From Prochlorococcus sp. AG-412-P08 (GTDB taxonomy: Bacteria; Cyanobacteriota; Cyanobacteriia; PCC-6307; Cyanobiaceae): 41,832 nt of DNA. The DNA is taken from the NCBI GenBank assembly GCA_003214695.1, contig QCLI01000010.1, positions 1-41,832 on the forward strand. Reading direction: 5' to 3'. The notes under the pieces are model-generated. The model saw nothing but the letters and a program-made list of their open reading frames with translations, did not search any database and had not been told where the DNA came from. This document shows positions 9,598 through 18,813 of the stretch, piece after piece (positions within the stretch are counted from its first letter, which is position 1; each line of letters opens with the position of its first letter). The translations under genes were made by a program, and so were the position numbers.

Positions 9598-10281
9598 GTG
9601 GCTAATACCCGATCAGGAGATCAGCAAGAGCCTAGTGATCCTTATTCACTTTTAGGAGTTGACCGCAATTCAACTTTTGAGGATATTCAAAAAGCTAGAG
9701 AGAACAAATTAATTGAGGCAGGAGATGATCTCCTGTTAAAGGCCAAAATCGAATCCTCATATGATTCGTTACTTATGGATAGCCTTAAAGCGAGGCAATT
9801 GGGGAGAATGAGTAATGAAGCTGTTAATGCTTCCCAAAAGGAAAAGAATGGTGGAAATGTAAATCTTCCTGCTTTAAAAAATTCACTATTGACCAAAATT
9901 AAGAGCCTTAGTTCAACATCTTCTTCTGATACTCAAGATAATTCCTTTATCAGTCTTCCTGATGGAGAGGGCTTAACAATACGACTCTCACTAGGTATAT
10001 TTGTTATTGTCCTATTTTTAGTAGCTTCGGATTCGTATATTCAGATCATCCTTTCCGTATCTACAATTGGATTGTTTATTAGCCAATTAAAACGAGGAAA
10101 GAAAGCTATTTCATCCTTGGGATGGAGTGTTGTTTTTCTATCTACTGGTTATATCCTCGGGGGTCTTATAGTAAGCAATATAGGACTTGCTAACAATCAT
10201 TCATTACTATTATCCCTCGATAAAATAGAGGCTCTTCCAGTTCTAATTTTGTTATGGATAGGAGCCATTCTTTTAGGCTAG
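9598..10281 (+). CDS. CPP1-like (DUF3353) membrane protein with J-like domain
   Basis: The 227-aa protein starts at GTG 9598. Residues about 12-70 resemble a degenerate J-domain (DPYSLLGVDRNSTFEDIQKA) lacking the HPD triad. A linker follows, then four hydrophobic segments from about residue 131 to the end. This is the layout of the CPP1/DUF3353 family, whose plant member is a chaperone-like protein for protochlorophyllide oxidoreductase. A role in membrane or pigment-enzyme biogenesis is inferred by family only. It follows prfC by 63 nt and converges on hslO with a 12-nt gap. Confidence 0.82.
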   Translation: MANTRSGDQQEPSDPYSLLGVDRNSTFEDIQKARENKLIEAGDDLLLKAKIESSYDSLLMDSLKARQLGRMSNEAVNASQKEKNGGNVNLPALKNSLLTKIKSLSSTSSSDTQDNSFISLPDGEGLTIRLSLGIFVIVLFLVASDSYIQIILSVSTIGLFISQLKRGKKAISSLGWSVVFLSTGYILGGLIVSNIGLANNHSLLLSLDKIEALPVLILLWIGAILLG

Positions 10282-10293
10282 GTTTATTTATAA

Positions 10294-11199
10294 TCAAAAT
10301 TCATTGATTAATTGCTTTAATTCAGTTTCTCCAATTATATATATATTATTGCAAAATTTGCATGTTAGTTTAGATTCTTTTTCGTTGTGAAGAATATCTT
10401 GGAGTTCCTTTTTGCCTAATAGTCTTAATGCAGAGACACTACGAGATCTACTACACCTACACTTAAAAGAAATGTTTTGATAATTCCCAACAGGATGTAT
10501 GACTTCAGAACCTAAGGATGGGAATAAAAGCTCAAATATATTTGAAAGATTGTCTTTGCAAGAGTAAAGATGTTCACTAAATTGTGAAATGTTTAAGCAT
10601 TGTTGGTCCAATCTATCTATAAGAGAATTGTCTGAGTTTGCTTTTGGTAGAACCTGGGCTATTAAGGCTCCAGAAGATATTAATTTGCCATTTTCTATTT
10701 TCTCGCCTACAAAGACAGCTGATTTTGTTTGTTCTGAATTAAGTAAATAAGATGCAATATCTTCACCTACTCCACCACCCTCCAATTCAACAGTACTTGA
10801 AAAAGGTTGCCCTCTTCCTGTATCTCTAGTTATATGTAAATAGCCTCTACCTGTAGCAGTGCTGAAATCAAAGTAGGGATGAGCACTAGATGTATTTATT
10901 AATTCGAGTTCTAGTTCTGGATTCCCAACATATCCTCTTACTGTTCCATCTCTGCCAGCATCTGCAAAAAGTCCTTTTAATGGCCCATCTGATTGAATTT
11001 TGATCGTAACCCGTCCGTGTTGAACTTTCATCGAACTTGCAAGCAGTAATCCGGCTCCCATTGCTCTGCCAAGGATTACAGTAGTTAGATATGAAAGGGA
11101 ATGTCGACTTCTTGCTTCGTTAACAGTTTCGGTCGTACTAACAGCTACTAGACTTATTCCTCCATCAGCTGCTGTTGCTCTTACCAGATTATCCTTCAT
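10294..11199 (-). CDS. hslO: Redox-regulated molecular chaperone Hsp33
   Basis: Hsp33 is a cytoplasmic holdase activated by oxidation of a zinc-bound cysteine cluster. The 301-aa protein shows the family core ([21 protein letters not shown] at about 71-91) and the C-terminal zinc site with Cys247/Cys249 (CRC) and Cys280/Cys283 (CKFC). The CxC...CxxC spacing is that of active Hsp33, so redox switching is probably retained. It starts at ATG 11199 and lies 27 nt downstream of the ABC ATPase gene on the same strand, so the two may be co-transcribed. Confidence 0.95.
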   Translation of the reverse strand: MKDNLVRATAADGGISLVAVSTTETVNEARSRHSLSYLTTVILGRAMGAGLLLASSMKVQHGRVTIKIQSDGPLKGLFADAGRDGTVRGYVGNPELELELINTSSAHPYFDFSTATGRGYLHITRDTGRGQPFSSTVELEGGGVGEDIASYLLNSEQTKSAVFVGEKIENGKLISSGALIAQVLPKANSDNSLIDRLDQQCLNISQFSEHLYSCKDNLSNIFELLFPSLGSEVIHPVGNYQNISFKCRCSRSRSVSALRLLGKKELQDILHNEKESKLTCKFCNNIYIIGETELKQLINEF

Positions 11200-11226
11200 G
11201 AGATTAATTAAATAAGTATCTTCATG

Positions 11227-11838
11227 CTATTTAGGCTCTAATTGATAATTGGTGATATCCCAGGAAGAAAATATTTCCGGTTCGTGAGTAACTATGATCA
11301 AATATTTATCCTTTGATAGATATTTGATTAATCTGAGAATTTCGTCTCTAATTGACCAGTCTAAACCTGCTGTAGGCTCATCAAGTAATAGTATGTTAGG
11401 CCTTCTTATTAATTGTACAGCTATGGCTAATCGCCTTTGCTGGCCTCCACTAAGTCTTTCTGGAAATTCGGATATATCAATTAAACCTAACCCTACTTTT
11501 GTTAATACTTCTGACTGAAGCTCACCTGGTAGCCTTCGTTGCCCTAGACGAAGTTCATGAGCTACGGTCATACCTATGAAATAACGTTCTGGAAATTGAA
11601 ATACCACCCCACACATTTCTCTTCTTTGTCTCTCTGACACTATTTGGTCCTCGTATAAGATTGTTCCTTTGTTTAGAGAAACCAATCCACTGATGACTTC
11701 TACGAGGCTTGTCTTACCAGTTCCGCTTGCTCCTGAAATTATTAATGGTTGACCTCTTTTGACATCTAATGAGATGGATTTCAATATTGGTTTCTCAGAT
11801 GTAGAGGGGTGATAAAAAATGTTTTTTAATTTAAGCAT
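11227..11838 (-). CDS. ABC transporter ATP-binding protein (ECF/CbiO-like, orphan)
   Basis: A 203-aa single ATPase domain: Walker A GASGTGKT (36-43), Q-loop QFPE (81-84), signature LSGGQQRR (129-136), Walker B LLDEPT (151-156) and the switch His185. The QFPE Q-loop followed by a short segment and 'FxGMTVAHEL' resembles ECF-type CbiO/EcfA proteins. It also resembles the plant/cyanobacterial ABCI11 (NAP14-like) group. No permease is adjacent; the neighbour is hslO. It could serve BioY or another S component, or a plastid-like metal transport complex. The partner is unknown. Confidence 0.88.
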   Translation of the reverse strand: MLKLKNIFYHPSTSEKPILKSISLDVKRGQPLIISGASGTGKTSLVEVISGLVSLNKGTILYEDQIVSERQRREMCGVVFQFPERYFIGMTVAHELRLGQRRLPGELQSEVLTKVGLGLIDISEFPERLSGGQQRRLAIAVQLIRRPNILLLDEPTAGLDWSIRDEILRLIKYLSKDKYLIIVTHEPEIFSSWDITNYQLEPK

Positions 11839-11951
11839 TATGGTTATATATTCCTATAAACTTATGATAAGTTAAAACTATTACTTACAGCTTACTTGCC
11901 AGGTATAATTTAAATTTAATTTTATAAGACTACAAATAATCAAATACTACT

Positions 11952-12401
11952 ATGGAAATACGCTTTAGAGAAATAGATCCGTTTAATTGCTGGATATGGA
12001 TTCGGTTCGGGGATATTCCTAGCCAAGGTGAAAAGAATTATATTGACGGAGTCTTTGACAGTTGGTATGTAATTGGACGACTAGGAGGCTTCAATTCTGG
12101 AAACTTGCAAGCACACCAGGCAAGCTCAGATTTAAGTTGGATGAGCTATAGCAGTGACGAAGAATCCTCTAATTTACCTGCATTAATGCACAATCTAGGG
12201 CAATTAGAATATAAAGATGAATGGGCCCGTTGTTGGGTTGATTTGGGTACCTCTGATGCTATTGCTCTGGATGTTTTGATTAATACTTTATGTCAAATAA
12301 ATGGAGACATAGTCAGCCTGAAAGAGCTACGTATAGGCGGTGTTAATGACGATTGGGATGTTGTAGATCACCCTGATTCAATATTTGAAGCAACTGACTA
12401 G
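11952..12401 (+). CDS. DUF3531 family protein
   Basis: The 149-aa acidic soluble protein contains the features I associate with cyanobacterial/plastid DUF3531. These are an N-terminal MEIRFREIDPFNCWIWIRF, a central DSWYVIGRLGGFNS, WARCWVDLGTSDAIALDVLIN, and a C-terminal GGxNxDWDV. No catalytic motif is obvious. It precedes rsmE by 3 nt on the same strand, suggesting co-expression with an rRNA methyltransferase. Function is unknown. Confidence 0.85.
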   Translation: MEIRFREIDPFNCWIWIRFGDIPSQGEKNYIDGVFDSWYVIGRLGGFNSGNLQAHQASSDLSWMSYSSDEESSNLPALMHNLGQLEYKDEWARCWVDLGTSDAIALDVLINTLCQINGDIVSLKELRIGGVNDDWDVVDHPDSIFEATD

Positions 12402-12404
12402 TAT

Positions 12405-13172
12405 ATGACAGAGTTAAAACGTCTCTTGGTTAATCATGATCGAATTAAGGAATCTTATGAAAAGGGAAATTATTTAGAACTTACTGTTAAAGAGAATCAC
12501 TACCTTTCAAGGGTTCTTAGACTTAAAAGAGGAGATCAATTTAATGTAATTGATGGTATAGGAAATCTTTGGACTGCTGATATCATTAAAAAAAATATTG
12601 TTAGCTTATGTACTGACCTAAGCACACCATCTCAAAGTTGCTCTAAACCATACCCAGAAATATGTTTGGCTGTAGCTGTACCTAAGATCGGTTTTGACGA
12701 TGTTTTAAGAATGTCATGTGAAATTGGGATAGATACTTTGTTGCCAATCAATACGGCGCGTTCAATGTACAACGATGTCTCTTCTCAACGATTTGCGAGA
12801 TGGCAAGCAATTCTTAATGAAGCTGTTGAACAATCGGAGCGACTGTGGAAGCCAAAACTTAAGGACATGACTTCTTTCTCTGATTGGACCAATACTGTAA
12901 GTAATAACTCATTGTTTACTATCGGAACTACTCGATTAGATGAAGCTATCTATTTAGAAAAGCTATTATTAGATTTAGATGAATCAAAGGATGAAATTTG
13001 GGTAGCAATAGGACCTGAAGGTGGTTGGACTGAATATGAACTTGATGTAGCTAAGAAGAAAAATTGTATATATGTTGAATTTGGAGAATCAATTCTTAGA
13101 ACCTCAACAGCAGCAATATCAGCTTGTCAACTTTTATGTTCCTGGCGTAGATCAAGTTCCTATGTTTCATGA
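12405..13172 (+). CDS. rsmE: 16S rRNA (uracil(1498)-N(3))-methyltransferase
   Basis: RsmE is a SPOUT-class SAM methyltransferase that modifies U1498 of 16S rRNA in the decoding centre. The 255-aa protein has an N-terminal PUA-like part (ENHYLSRVLRLKRGDQFNVIDG) and the C-terminal knot with AIGPEGGWTEYEL and GESILRTSTAAISA, the SAM-binding loops of the family. Length is normal. It starts at ATG 12405, three bases after the DUF3531 stop. Confidence 0.95.
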   Translation: MTELKRLLVNHDRIKESYEKGNYLELTVKENHYLSRVLRLKRGDQFNVIDGIGNLWTADIIKKNIVSLCTDLSTPSQSCSKPYPEICLAVAVPKIGFDDVLRMSCEIGIDTLLPINTARSMYNDVSSQRFARWQAILNEAVEQSERLWKPKLKDMTSFSDWTNTVSNNSLFTIGTTRLDEAIYLEKLLLDLDESKDEIWVAIGPEGGWTEYELDVAKKKNCIYVEFGESILRTSTAAISACQLLCSWRRSSSYVS

Positions 13173-13228
13173 TTTCCTTAAATTACATTCTAAAGTAGAT
13201 TGTCTTTGAATTATAAAAGTATATTCCC

Positions 13229-13969
13229 TTGACTCTTTTTCTTCACTCTGCTTGGTTCTGGGCGTTCTTTATTAATTTTATTATTATCTTAATTGCTCAC
13301 CGCCTTCCATTTCTAACTAAAGAGGGTTGGTTTCATGCAGGAATTCTAGGCACAATACTCATGGGATGTATTGGCTTGAATGCTTGGCTTGCGGTTGCGT
13401 TTTATATGTTATTTGGTACAGCTGTTACAAAACTAGGTTATTCGTTCAAGATGTCTAAAGGTATCGCAGAAGGAAGGGGAGGTAGACGAGGGCCTGAGAA
13501 TGTCTGGGGATCTGCAGCAACTGGAGCAATTTTGGCACTTGTATATAAAGTCTTTAATGGTTCCGGTGAGTATTTAATTTTTCTAGGCTTTGCATCGAGT
13601 TTCTCAGCAAAGTTAGCTGATACTTTTGGAAGTGAAATCGGTAAGAGGTGGGGACGCAAAACGTACCTAATTTCTAATCTTCGTCCTGTCCCAGCTGGGA
13701 CAGATGGCGCTATTAGTTTGGAGGGAACATTTGCAAGTTTTGTTGGTAGCTTCCTAATGGGATTTATAATGTATAAACTGAACTTTTTGCCTTCTTTATT
13801 ATCACTGTTAATCGTTATTATTAGTGGTTTTATAGCGACTTTAATGGAAAGCTATTTTGGTGCATTCTTTCAACACAAAATCGGATGGATGTCTAATGAG
13901 TTAGTTAACTTCATTCAAACAAGCTTTGCTTCGGTATTTTCTATTTGTTTTGCACTACTATTAGTTTAA
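13229..13969 (+). CDS. DUF92 (TIGR00297) membrane protein, VTE6-like
   Basis: The 246-aa polytopic protein has about six or seven hydrophobic segments and DUF92 motifs: AHRLPFLTKEGWFHAGILG near the N-terminus, GRGGRRGPENVWGSAATGA in the first third, KLADTFGSEIGKRWG, and VPAGTDGAISLEGT. In plants this family contains VTE6, a phytyl-phosphate kinase in tocopherol/chlorophyll phytol recycling. In cyanobacteria a similar phytol/prenyl-phosphate kinase role is inferred. The start is TTG 13229; no ATG occurs nearby and the family N-terminus is retained. Confidence 0.85.
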   Translation: MTLFLHSAWFWAFFINFIIILIAHRLPFLTKEGWFHAGILGTILMGCIGLNAWLAVAFYMLFGTAVTKLGYSFKMSKGIAEGRGGRRGPENVWGSAATGAILALVYKVFNGSGEYLIFLGFASSFSAKLADTFGSEIGKRWGRKTYLISNLRPVPAGTDGAISLEGTFASFVGSFLMGFIMYKLNFLPSLLSLLIVIISGFIATLMESYFGAFFQHKIGWMSNELVNFIQTSFASVFSICFALLLV

Positions 13970-14013
13970 GTCACTAATAAGTCTCCCAACCCTTCAGTCA
14001 TCCTTGTAGTAAT

Positions 14014-14658
14014 TTAGGACTGAGCCCATTTTTGAAGTGAGGGCCAATTAGATATTTTCTCAAAGAGCCATTTGTGTCCTTCTGAGTTTAGATGTATCCC
14101 ATCGGGCATAATTAAACTTTCATAAGATGGATTACTCCTCATTTCTTGAAAAGTTGCTAGGAATGGTATATCTAACTCAAGGCAGCATTCTTCTATTAAT
14201 CTTTCATAGCTTGAACAAGCTGTATTTGAATACCATAAACACTCAGCAAATGGCATTTTGTCTTCGCTTACAGCTGTTAGTCCCATTACCATAACAAATG
14301 TTTCCTTCTTGATTTTTTTAAGGAGCTCTTCCAGTCCAAACTTAAAGGCTTCTTTTGATAGTTGAGGTCTACCATCTATCCTTCCAATCTTGGCTGTGTC
14401 ATTAATTCCTACGGCTAACATCAGTCCGGTTGGAAGTTTCCTTCTTAATTCACCGCGACAGTACCATTCTCTGTGCCACCTCTGTGCAACTTTTTCAAGT
14501 CCATCTCCTCGAATCCCTAGCGGATAAAGTATGGGATTAGAGGCGGAATCCATCCAATGTCTTCGAAGTCTGCCACACCAACCCCCACCTTCACTGTCTC
14601 CCCATCCATAGACAGAGCTATCTCCAATGACTATTAATTGCCTTATCTCTGATTTCAT
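14014..14658 (-). CDS. SGNH/GDSL-family hydrolase
   Basis: The 214-aa protein has SGNH-hydrolase blocks: block I IVIGDSSVYGWG (nucleophile Ser14 in the GDSS motif), block III GIND (84-87, Asn86), and block V MPDGIHLNSEGH with Asp186 and His189. It lacks a signal peptide, so it is probably cytoplasmic. Substrate is unknown; family members include esterases, lipases and acyl-hydrolases. It is 21 nt downstream of the phnE stop on the same strand and is likely part of that transcript. Confidence 0.87.
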   Translation of the reverse strand: MKSEIRQLIVIGDSSVYGWGDSEGGGWCGRLRRHWMDSASNPILYPLGIRGDGLEKVAQRWHREWYCRGELRRKLPTGLMLAVGINDTAKIGRIDGRPQLSKEAFKFGLEELLKKIKKETFVMVMGLTAVSEDKMPFAECLWYSNTACSSYERLIEECCLELDIPFLATFQEMRSNPSYESLIMPDGIHLNSEGHKWLFEKISNWPSLQKWAQS

Positions 14659-14679
14659 GGAATATCTATAATGTATTTG

Positions 14680-16245
14680 TTATGTATGCAAAGTATTATT
14701 ACTTTGTTTACTAAGTAGACGTTTCTGTAATATTTCACTTAACGTCTCACTTATTAAGGTGAGTGATATAAAAGTAGCTGTTAGCAATAGTACTTCCTCC
14801 AAAGCAAAAGAACTTAAGGATTCTTTCAACTGCCATCCTATCCCGACACCACCTACCGCTCCTACTACGATAGTCTCTCGCAATATAACATCAGACCTGT
14901 ACAATGAATAGGTTAAATAACTATTGCTTTGAAGAGACATTTTCCCGTATAGCCACGCTAGGTGGCTATTGGCTCCAGTGGCCTTTATTCCCATAAAAAT
15001 ATTAGTATCTTGGTTGTCAATATTTTGTTTTAATAGACGACCTAGAACACCCATATTTTGTATCCCCAAGGCTAATGCTCCTACAGAAATACTTGGATTT
15101 GTACAGAGCAGCAATAACATCGTAGTTAATGGTGTTGGAATTAATCTACAAAATATCCAAAATATGCTGAGAACTTTTACCCCATATCTTGCTTGAAATA
15201 CCATAAGCAATATGGGTGGCAAACCAATAGCAATTCCAGAAGCAAGAAGCATTAATATTATTGTTTCTAATATTAGCTTCGTCCAAGGTAGTGATGTTAT
15301 AGCACTTAGCAAGTTAGTTGAACTTGGAATATTAAATAAATGAATACTGAAAGGTACAAATAGATTTACACCTAGTACATTAAGCCAAATTAGACTTGTA
15401 CCCAATACTATAAATAAAACCAGTAAGCACATTAATGAGAATATACCAATATTTATGAAGTGAAATCTTGGGCTTTGAACATATTCAACGGCTTTCTCAA
15501 GTAACAAAATTGCAAAAAATAGTATCCATATTGATGTCCACATCTCATTAAATTTTAAGGATAAAATACTTAATTGCATTTCTGTACCAATTCCTCCTAA
15601 ACCAAAAATACCCAAAAGAGTAGCTCCTCTTATGGCACATTCAAGTCTATATGAACCATAGGTTCCTATAATAGGTATTAACTTCGGTAGCAAGGCTGTT
15701 ATTAATATCTGTAGTTTACTTGAACCTATATGCTTCAATGCTATTAAATTTTTAAGGTCTATCTTATCAATTTGTTCTGCGAAAACCCTTGCCATTAAAG
15801 CTGAATATGGTATTACAATAGCTGCTACTGCTATCCATGGTACCAGCCCAAAGATCTGAAGAAATAGTAATCCCCATATCAATTCATGAGTTGCTCTTGG
15901 TAGAGTTAATATACGCCTAATTATATTTGTTATGATTTCTGGTATACCAATTATTTTATTCAATGAATAAGAGCAAAAAATAGCAAGGAATAAACCCATT
16001 AATATACTTATTACCCATGAGATAATTGCAAAGCAAAAAGTAATCTGTAGACCAATCCAACTACTTTGAACTACATCTTTATCAAACGATGGATGAAATC
16101 CAGAGAAAGTAAAATTTATTAATGTTGATATTCCTCCTATATGTAGACCATGAATAAATTGAAGAAATACAGGAATTATAGATAATATGGGCAGTATTGT
16201 TAAAATTACCTTGCTTATACTTATTTTTTTCAATGGATTTAGCAA
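14680..16245 (-). CDS. phnE: Phosphonate-type ABC transporter permease, two fused permease domains
   Basis: The 521-aa membrane protein is twice the length of a normal PhnE permease (about 260). Each half carries the binding-protein-dependent permease signature near its end: GIFGLGGIGTEM at about 213-224 and GAVGGVGIGWQL in the second half. So both subunits of the membrane channel appear fused in one chain. The start is TTG 16245, which overlaps the phnC stop by 7 nt (TTGCTAA), so translation is probably coupled. Specificity for phosphonate, phosphite or another oxyanion is unresolved, and no substrate-binding protein gene is adjacent. Confidence 0.8.
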   Translation of the reverse strand: MLNPLKKISISKVILTILPILSIIPVFLQFIHGLHIGGISTLINFTFSGFHPSFDKDVVQSSWIGLQITFCFAIISWVISILMGLFLAIFCSYSLNKIIGIPEIITNIIRRILTLPRATHELIWGLLFLQIFGLVPWIAVAAIVIPYSALMARVFAEQIDKIDLKNLIALKHIGSSKLQILITALLPKLIPIIGTYGSYRLECAIRGATLLGIFGLGGIGTEMQLSILSLKFNEMWTSIWILFFAILLLEKAVEYVQSPRFHFINIGIFSLMCLLVLFIVLGTSLIWLNVLGVNLFVPFSIHLFNIPSSTNLLSAITSLPWTKLILETIILMLLASGIAIGLPPILLMVFQARYGVKVLSIFWIFCRLIPTPLTTMLLLLCTNPSISVGALALGIQNMGVLGRLLKQNIDNQDTNIFMGIKATGANSHLAWLYGKMSLQSNSYLTYSLYRSDVILRETIVVGAVGGVGIGWQLKESLSSFALEEVLLLTATFISLTLISETLSEILQKRLLSKQSNNTLHT

Positions 16246-16976
16246 TATAAGTTAGAGATTTCACCTTTAGAGACACTTAGAGAGTCAGAATCGACAACAA
16301 TCCGACCATCTTTTAATCCAATCACTCGATTGAATTTATCAATTAGCTCAGGCCTGTGTAAACTAACTATACAACTTTGAGCACTACTTAATGACTTATC
16401 TATTTGTTCTCTAAGAAGTATTTTTAGGATAGTAGTAATTAAAGTTGGATCTAAGTTAGAGAATGGTTCGTCAGCAACAATTAAATCGCACTCTTGACGT
16501 AACAATCTTGCTATGGCAACCCTTTTCTTTTGCCCGCTTGAAAGCTTTTCAATATTCATATTGACTATATTATTAGAAAGGCCAACAGCGTTTAGGCATT
16601 TAAGGCACTCTCGATGCTCGATTAGTCCAAATAAATTAGCTATCGCCCAACCAAAGCTGCGTCTGCCAAGTGCGCCACAATTTATATTCTGTCCTACTGT
16701 TAATTCCTCTATGAGCCTCAAGTCTTGCCATAGTGAACCAATTTTTCGCATCTTGTTATCAGAACATTCTCTTATATCCTTACCATTAAGGGTTACCTCT
16801 CCTGTTGTAGGTCGTAATGATCCATTAATAATGTTGAGCAGAGTCGTTTTCCCAGAACCACTTTTACCAACTAAAGCTATATGATCACCTATATTTATAG
16901 AGATATTTATATCCCTCACCCTTGTATTAGTATCGCTTTTTAGCGATACATTCTTAACTTCTATCAATTTGCTCAT
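16239..16976 (-). CDS. phnC: Phosphonate-type ABC transporter ATP-binding protein
   Basis: A 245-aa ATPase with Walker A GKSGSGKT (37-44), a Q-loop in GSLWQDLRL (about 81-88), signature LSSGQKKR (145-152), Walker B LIVADEP (165-171) and the switch His in VSLHRPEL. The signature has Ser in place of the more usual second Gly of LSGGQ. It is the first gene of phnC-phnE-GDSL. Upstream lies 132 nt of non-coding DNA and then aspC, so phnD, the usual partner gene, is absent from the locus. Confidence 0.83.
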   Translation of the reverse strand: MSKLIEVKNVSLKSDTNTRVRDINISINIGDHIALVGKSGSGKTTLLNIINGSLRPTTGEVTLNGKDIRECSDNKMRKIGSLWQDLRLIEELTVGQNINCGALGRRSFGWAIANLFGLIEHRECLKCLNAVGLSNNIVNMNIEKLSSGQKKRVAIARLLRQECDLIVADEPFSNLDPTLITTILKILLREQIDKSLSSAQSCIVSLHRPELIDKFNRVIGLKDGRIVVDSDSLSVSKGEISNLYC

Positions 16977-17108
16977 TGTCTAGAAATGGAGGGAGCTAGT
17001 TGATTAAGTATGATTCTTATATAGTAGGCATATTTGAAAGCATAGCTATATAACTTTGATATTTTAATTATGTTGTTATTACATACCATTGGAATTTTAA
17101 TTGAGCTC

Positions 17109-18296
17109 TTATTTATTCATTAATCTTCCTATTAATGTCTTAAGTCTATCTAGGCCATCATTAATAGTGTCATCTGATGCTGAGCAAGATAATCTGATGC
17201 AGTTGTCTTGGCCAAATGCAATCCCTGGAACCATTGCTAAGCCCTCTTCTTCTAATGCTATTTTGCAGAAATCTAAAGAACTCGGAAAGTTTCCTATCAG
17301 TTGAGGGAATGAATAAAAGGCTCCTGATTGTTCGTGAACAACTAATTCTTTAATTTCTTTTAATCCTTCAGTGAGGAGATTCCTTCGCTTATTGTAGCTA
17401 TTGATCATATAGTCAATTCCTGAGGGCTGTTCTTGAACTGCTGCTAGTGCTCCCTTTTGAGCAAAACTACAGACGTTACTAGTACTTTGACTTTGAAGTG
17501 CTGTCGCTTTCTTGATAATGGTTGCGTTTCCATATAAATAGCCTATTCTCCAGCCTGTCATGGCCCATGCTTTCGCAAATCCATTAACAATAAAAATCCT
17601 TTCTTTTATATCCTCTGCTAATTGTGCAATAGAGATGTGTCTTTCTTCCTCAGATATTATGAATTCATATATCTCGTCACTTACGACGTAAATATGTGGA
17701 TGTCTTCTCAGGAGTTCGGCAATTGCCTCCAACTCTTTTAATTTCATTACTTTTCCTGTTGGATTGCATGGCGAATTTAGTATTAATATTTTGGTTTGAG
17801 GTGATATCTGAGACTCCATTTTATTAATGTCTAGCGAGAAACCATTCTCTGCTAGTGCATCAACAATTATTGGCTTTCCTTGGGCAAACCTTGCAATATC
17901 AGGATAGCTAAGCCAGTAGGGAGAGGGAATTAAGACTTCATCACCTGGGTCCAGCAGTATTTGAAATAAGTTGAATATTGCTTGTTTCCCTCCATTTGTA
18001 ATAAGAATATTTTCTTTAGTTGAAGGAACTTTGTTTATTGTTAAAAGCTTGTGAGCAATTGCCTCTCTAAGACAAGGGTCACCAGCGGCAGGACCATATC
18101 TTGTTATACCTTCATCAAGAGCTTTCTTAGCTGCCTCAATGATGAAGGTTGGTGTATCGAAATCAGGTTCACCGGCACTTAAACTGCAAATATTCCTCCC
18201 ATTCTTTTTTAACTCTTGAGCAAGTGAACTGATCTCAAGCGTCATAGAAGCTTTGAGACCAAGTGCCCTTTTTGAAATTGAATTTTGATGGATCAT
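17109..18296 (-). CDS. aspC: Class I aminotransferase, aspartate aminotransferase type
   Basis: A 395-aa fold-type I PLP enzyme of the Iγ (prokaryotic AAT/prephenate-AAT) group. Visible features are the N-terminal SAGEPDFDTP (40-49), substrate/PLP Asn178 in NSPCNPTG, Asp207 and Tyr210 in VVSDEIYE, the Schiff-base Lys242 in NGFAKAWAMTGWRIGY, and a C-terminal RLSCSAS with the substrate-carboxylate Arg. It transfers amino groups between aspartate and 2-oxoglutarate. Some relatives also make arogenate. Confidence 0.94.
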   Translation of the reverse strand: MIHQNSISKRALGLKASMTLEISSLAQELKKNGRNICSLSAGEPDFDTPTFIIEAAKKALDEGITRYGPAAGDPCLREAIAHKLLTINKVPSTKENILITNGGKQAIFNLFQILLDPGDEVLIPSPYWLSYPDIARFAQGKPIIVDALAENGFSLDINKMESQISPQTKILILNSPCNPTGKVMKLKELEAIAELLRRHPHIYVVSDEIYEFIISEEERHISIAQLAEDIKERIFIVNGFAKAWAMTGWRIGYLYGNATIIKKATALQSQSTSNVCSFAQKGALAAVQEQPSGIDYMINSYNKRRNLLTEGLKEIKELVVHEQSGAFYSFPQLIGNFPSSLDFCKIALEEEGLAMVPGIAFGQDNCIRLSCSASDDTINDGLDRLKTLIGRLMNK

Positions 18297-18388
18297 TATT
18301 AAATCATCGTTTTTGAGATCATTAGCTAAGATCAGAAAATTCCTGACTGAGTATTTTGAATGAGCTATATAAATTATATAAATCTCTA

Positions 18389-18790
18389 ATGGATTTTACT
18401 AAAACTAATTTAATCATTTCATCAAGGGAACCTGAGAAATTAGGAAAGTTTTATTCCTCAATAATGGGTTTAGAGCTCTCAGGAGGCTTTGGCTTGATGG
18501 ATTTTTGCTTAAGAAATAGGAATCCTCAGAAAATAAACTTTTATAAACCTTCAAATAAACATACTAAAGCCCGTTTTAGTCCACCCACTTTGGCTCTTTG
18601 CTTTGAAGGTTGTCCTGTTCAAGATCCTATCAATGTAATTAAGGTATGTATTGAGGAAATTATTTCTTTTGGTGGAGAATTAATTGAGGGACCAATAACC
18701 GAAGGGTTTGGAGTAGAGGCATGGTTTTCAGATATTGAGGAGAATTACTTTTTGGTTGTTATCCCTCTGCTTCAAGTAGATAAGAAATAA
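18389..18790 (+). CDS. VOC (glyoxalase/bleomycin-resistance) superfamily protein
   Basis: A 133-aa protein of a single vicinal-oxygen-chelate-like unit. An N-terminal strand TKTNLIISSREPEKLGKFYSSIMGLEL is typical of the superfamily, with a second half GGELIEGPITEGFGVEAWFSDIEENYFLVV. The canonical metal-binding His/Glu set of glyoxalase I is not evident, so glyoxalase activity should not be assumed. ATG 18389 is preferred over TTG 18356, which would add 11 residues before the conserved start. Confidence 0.78.
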   Translation: MDFTKTNLIISSREPEKLGKFYSSIMGLELSGGFGLMDFCLRNRNPQKINFYKPSNKHTKARFSPPTLALCFEGCPVQDPINVIKVCIEEIISFGGELIEGPITEGFGVEAWFSDIEENYFLVVIPLLQVDKK

Positions 18791-18813
18791 AATTAATTAA
18801 AGGGCATTAAGCT

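Noticed and set aside
16082-16276. 64-aa minus-strand frame overlapping the phnC/phnE junction
   Set aside because: It is a shifted-frame reading of the start of phnE, which has the correct permease features in the TTG-started frame.
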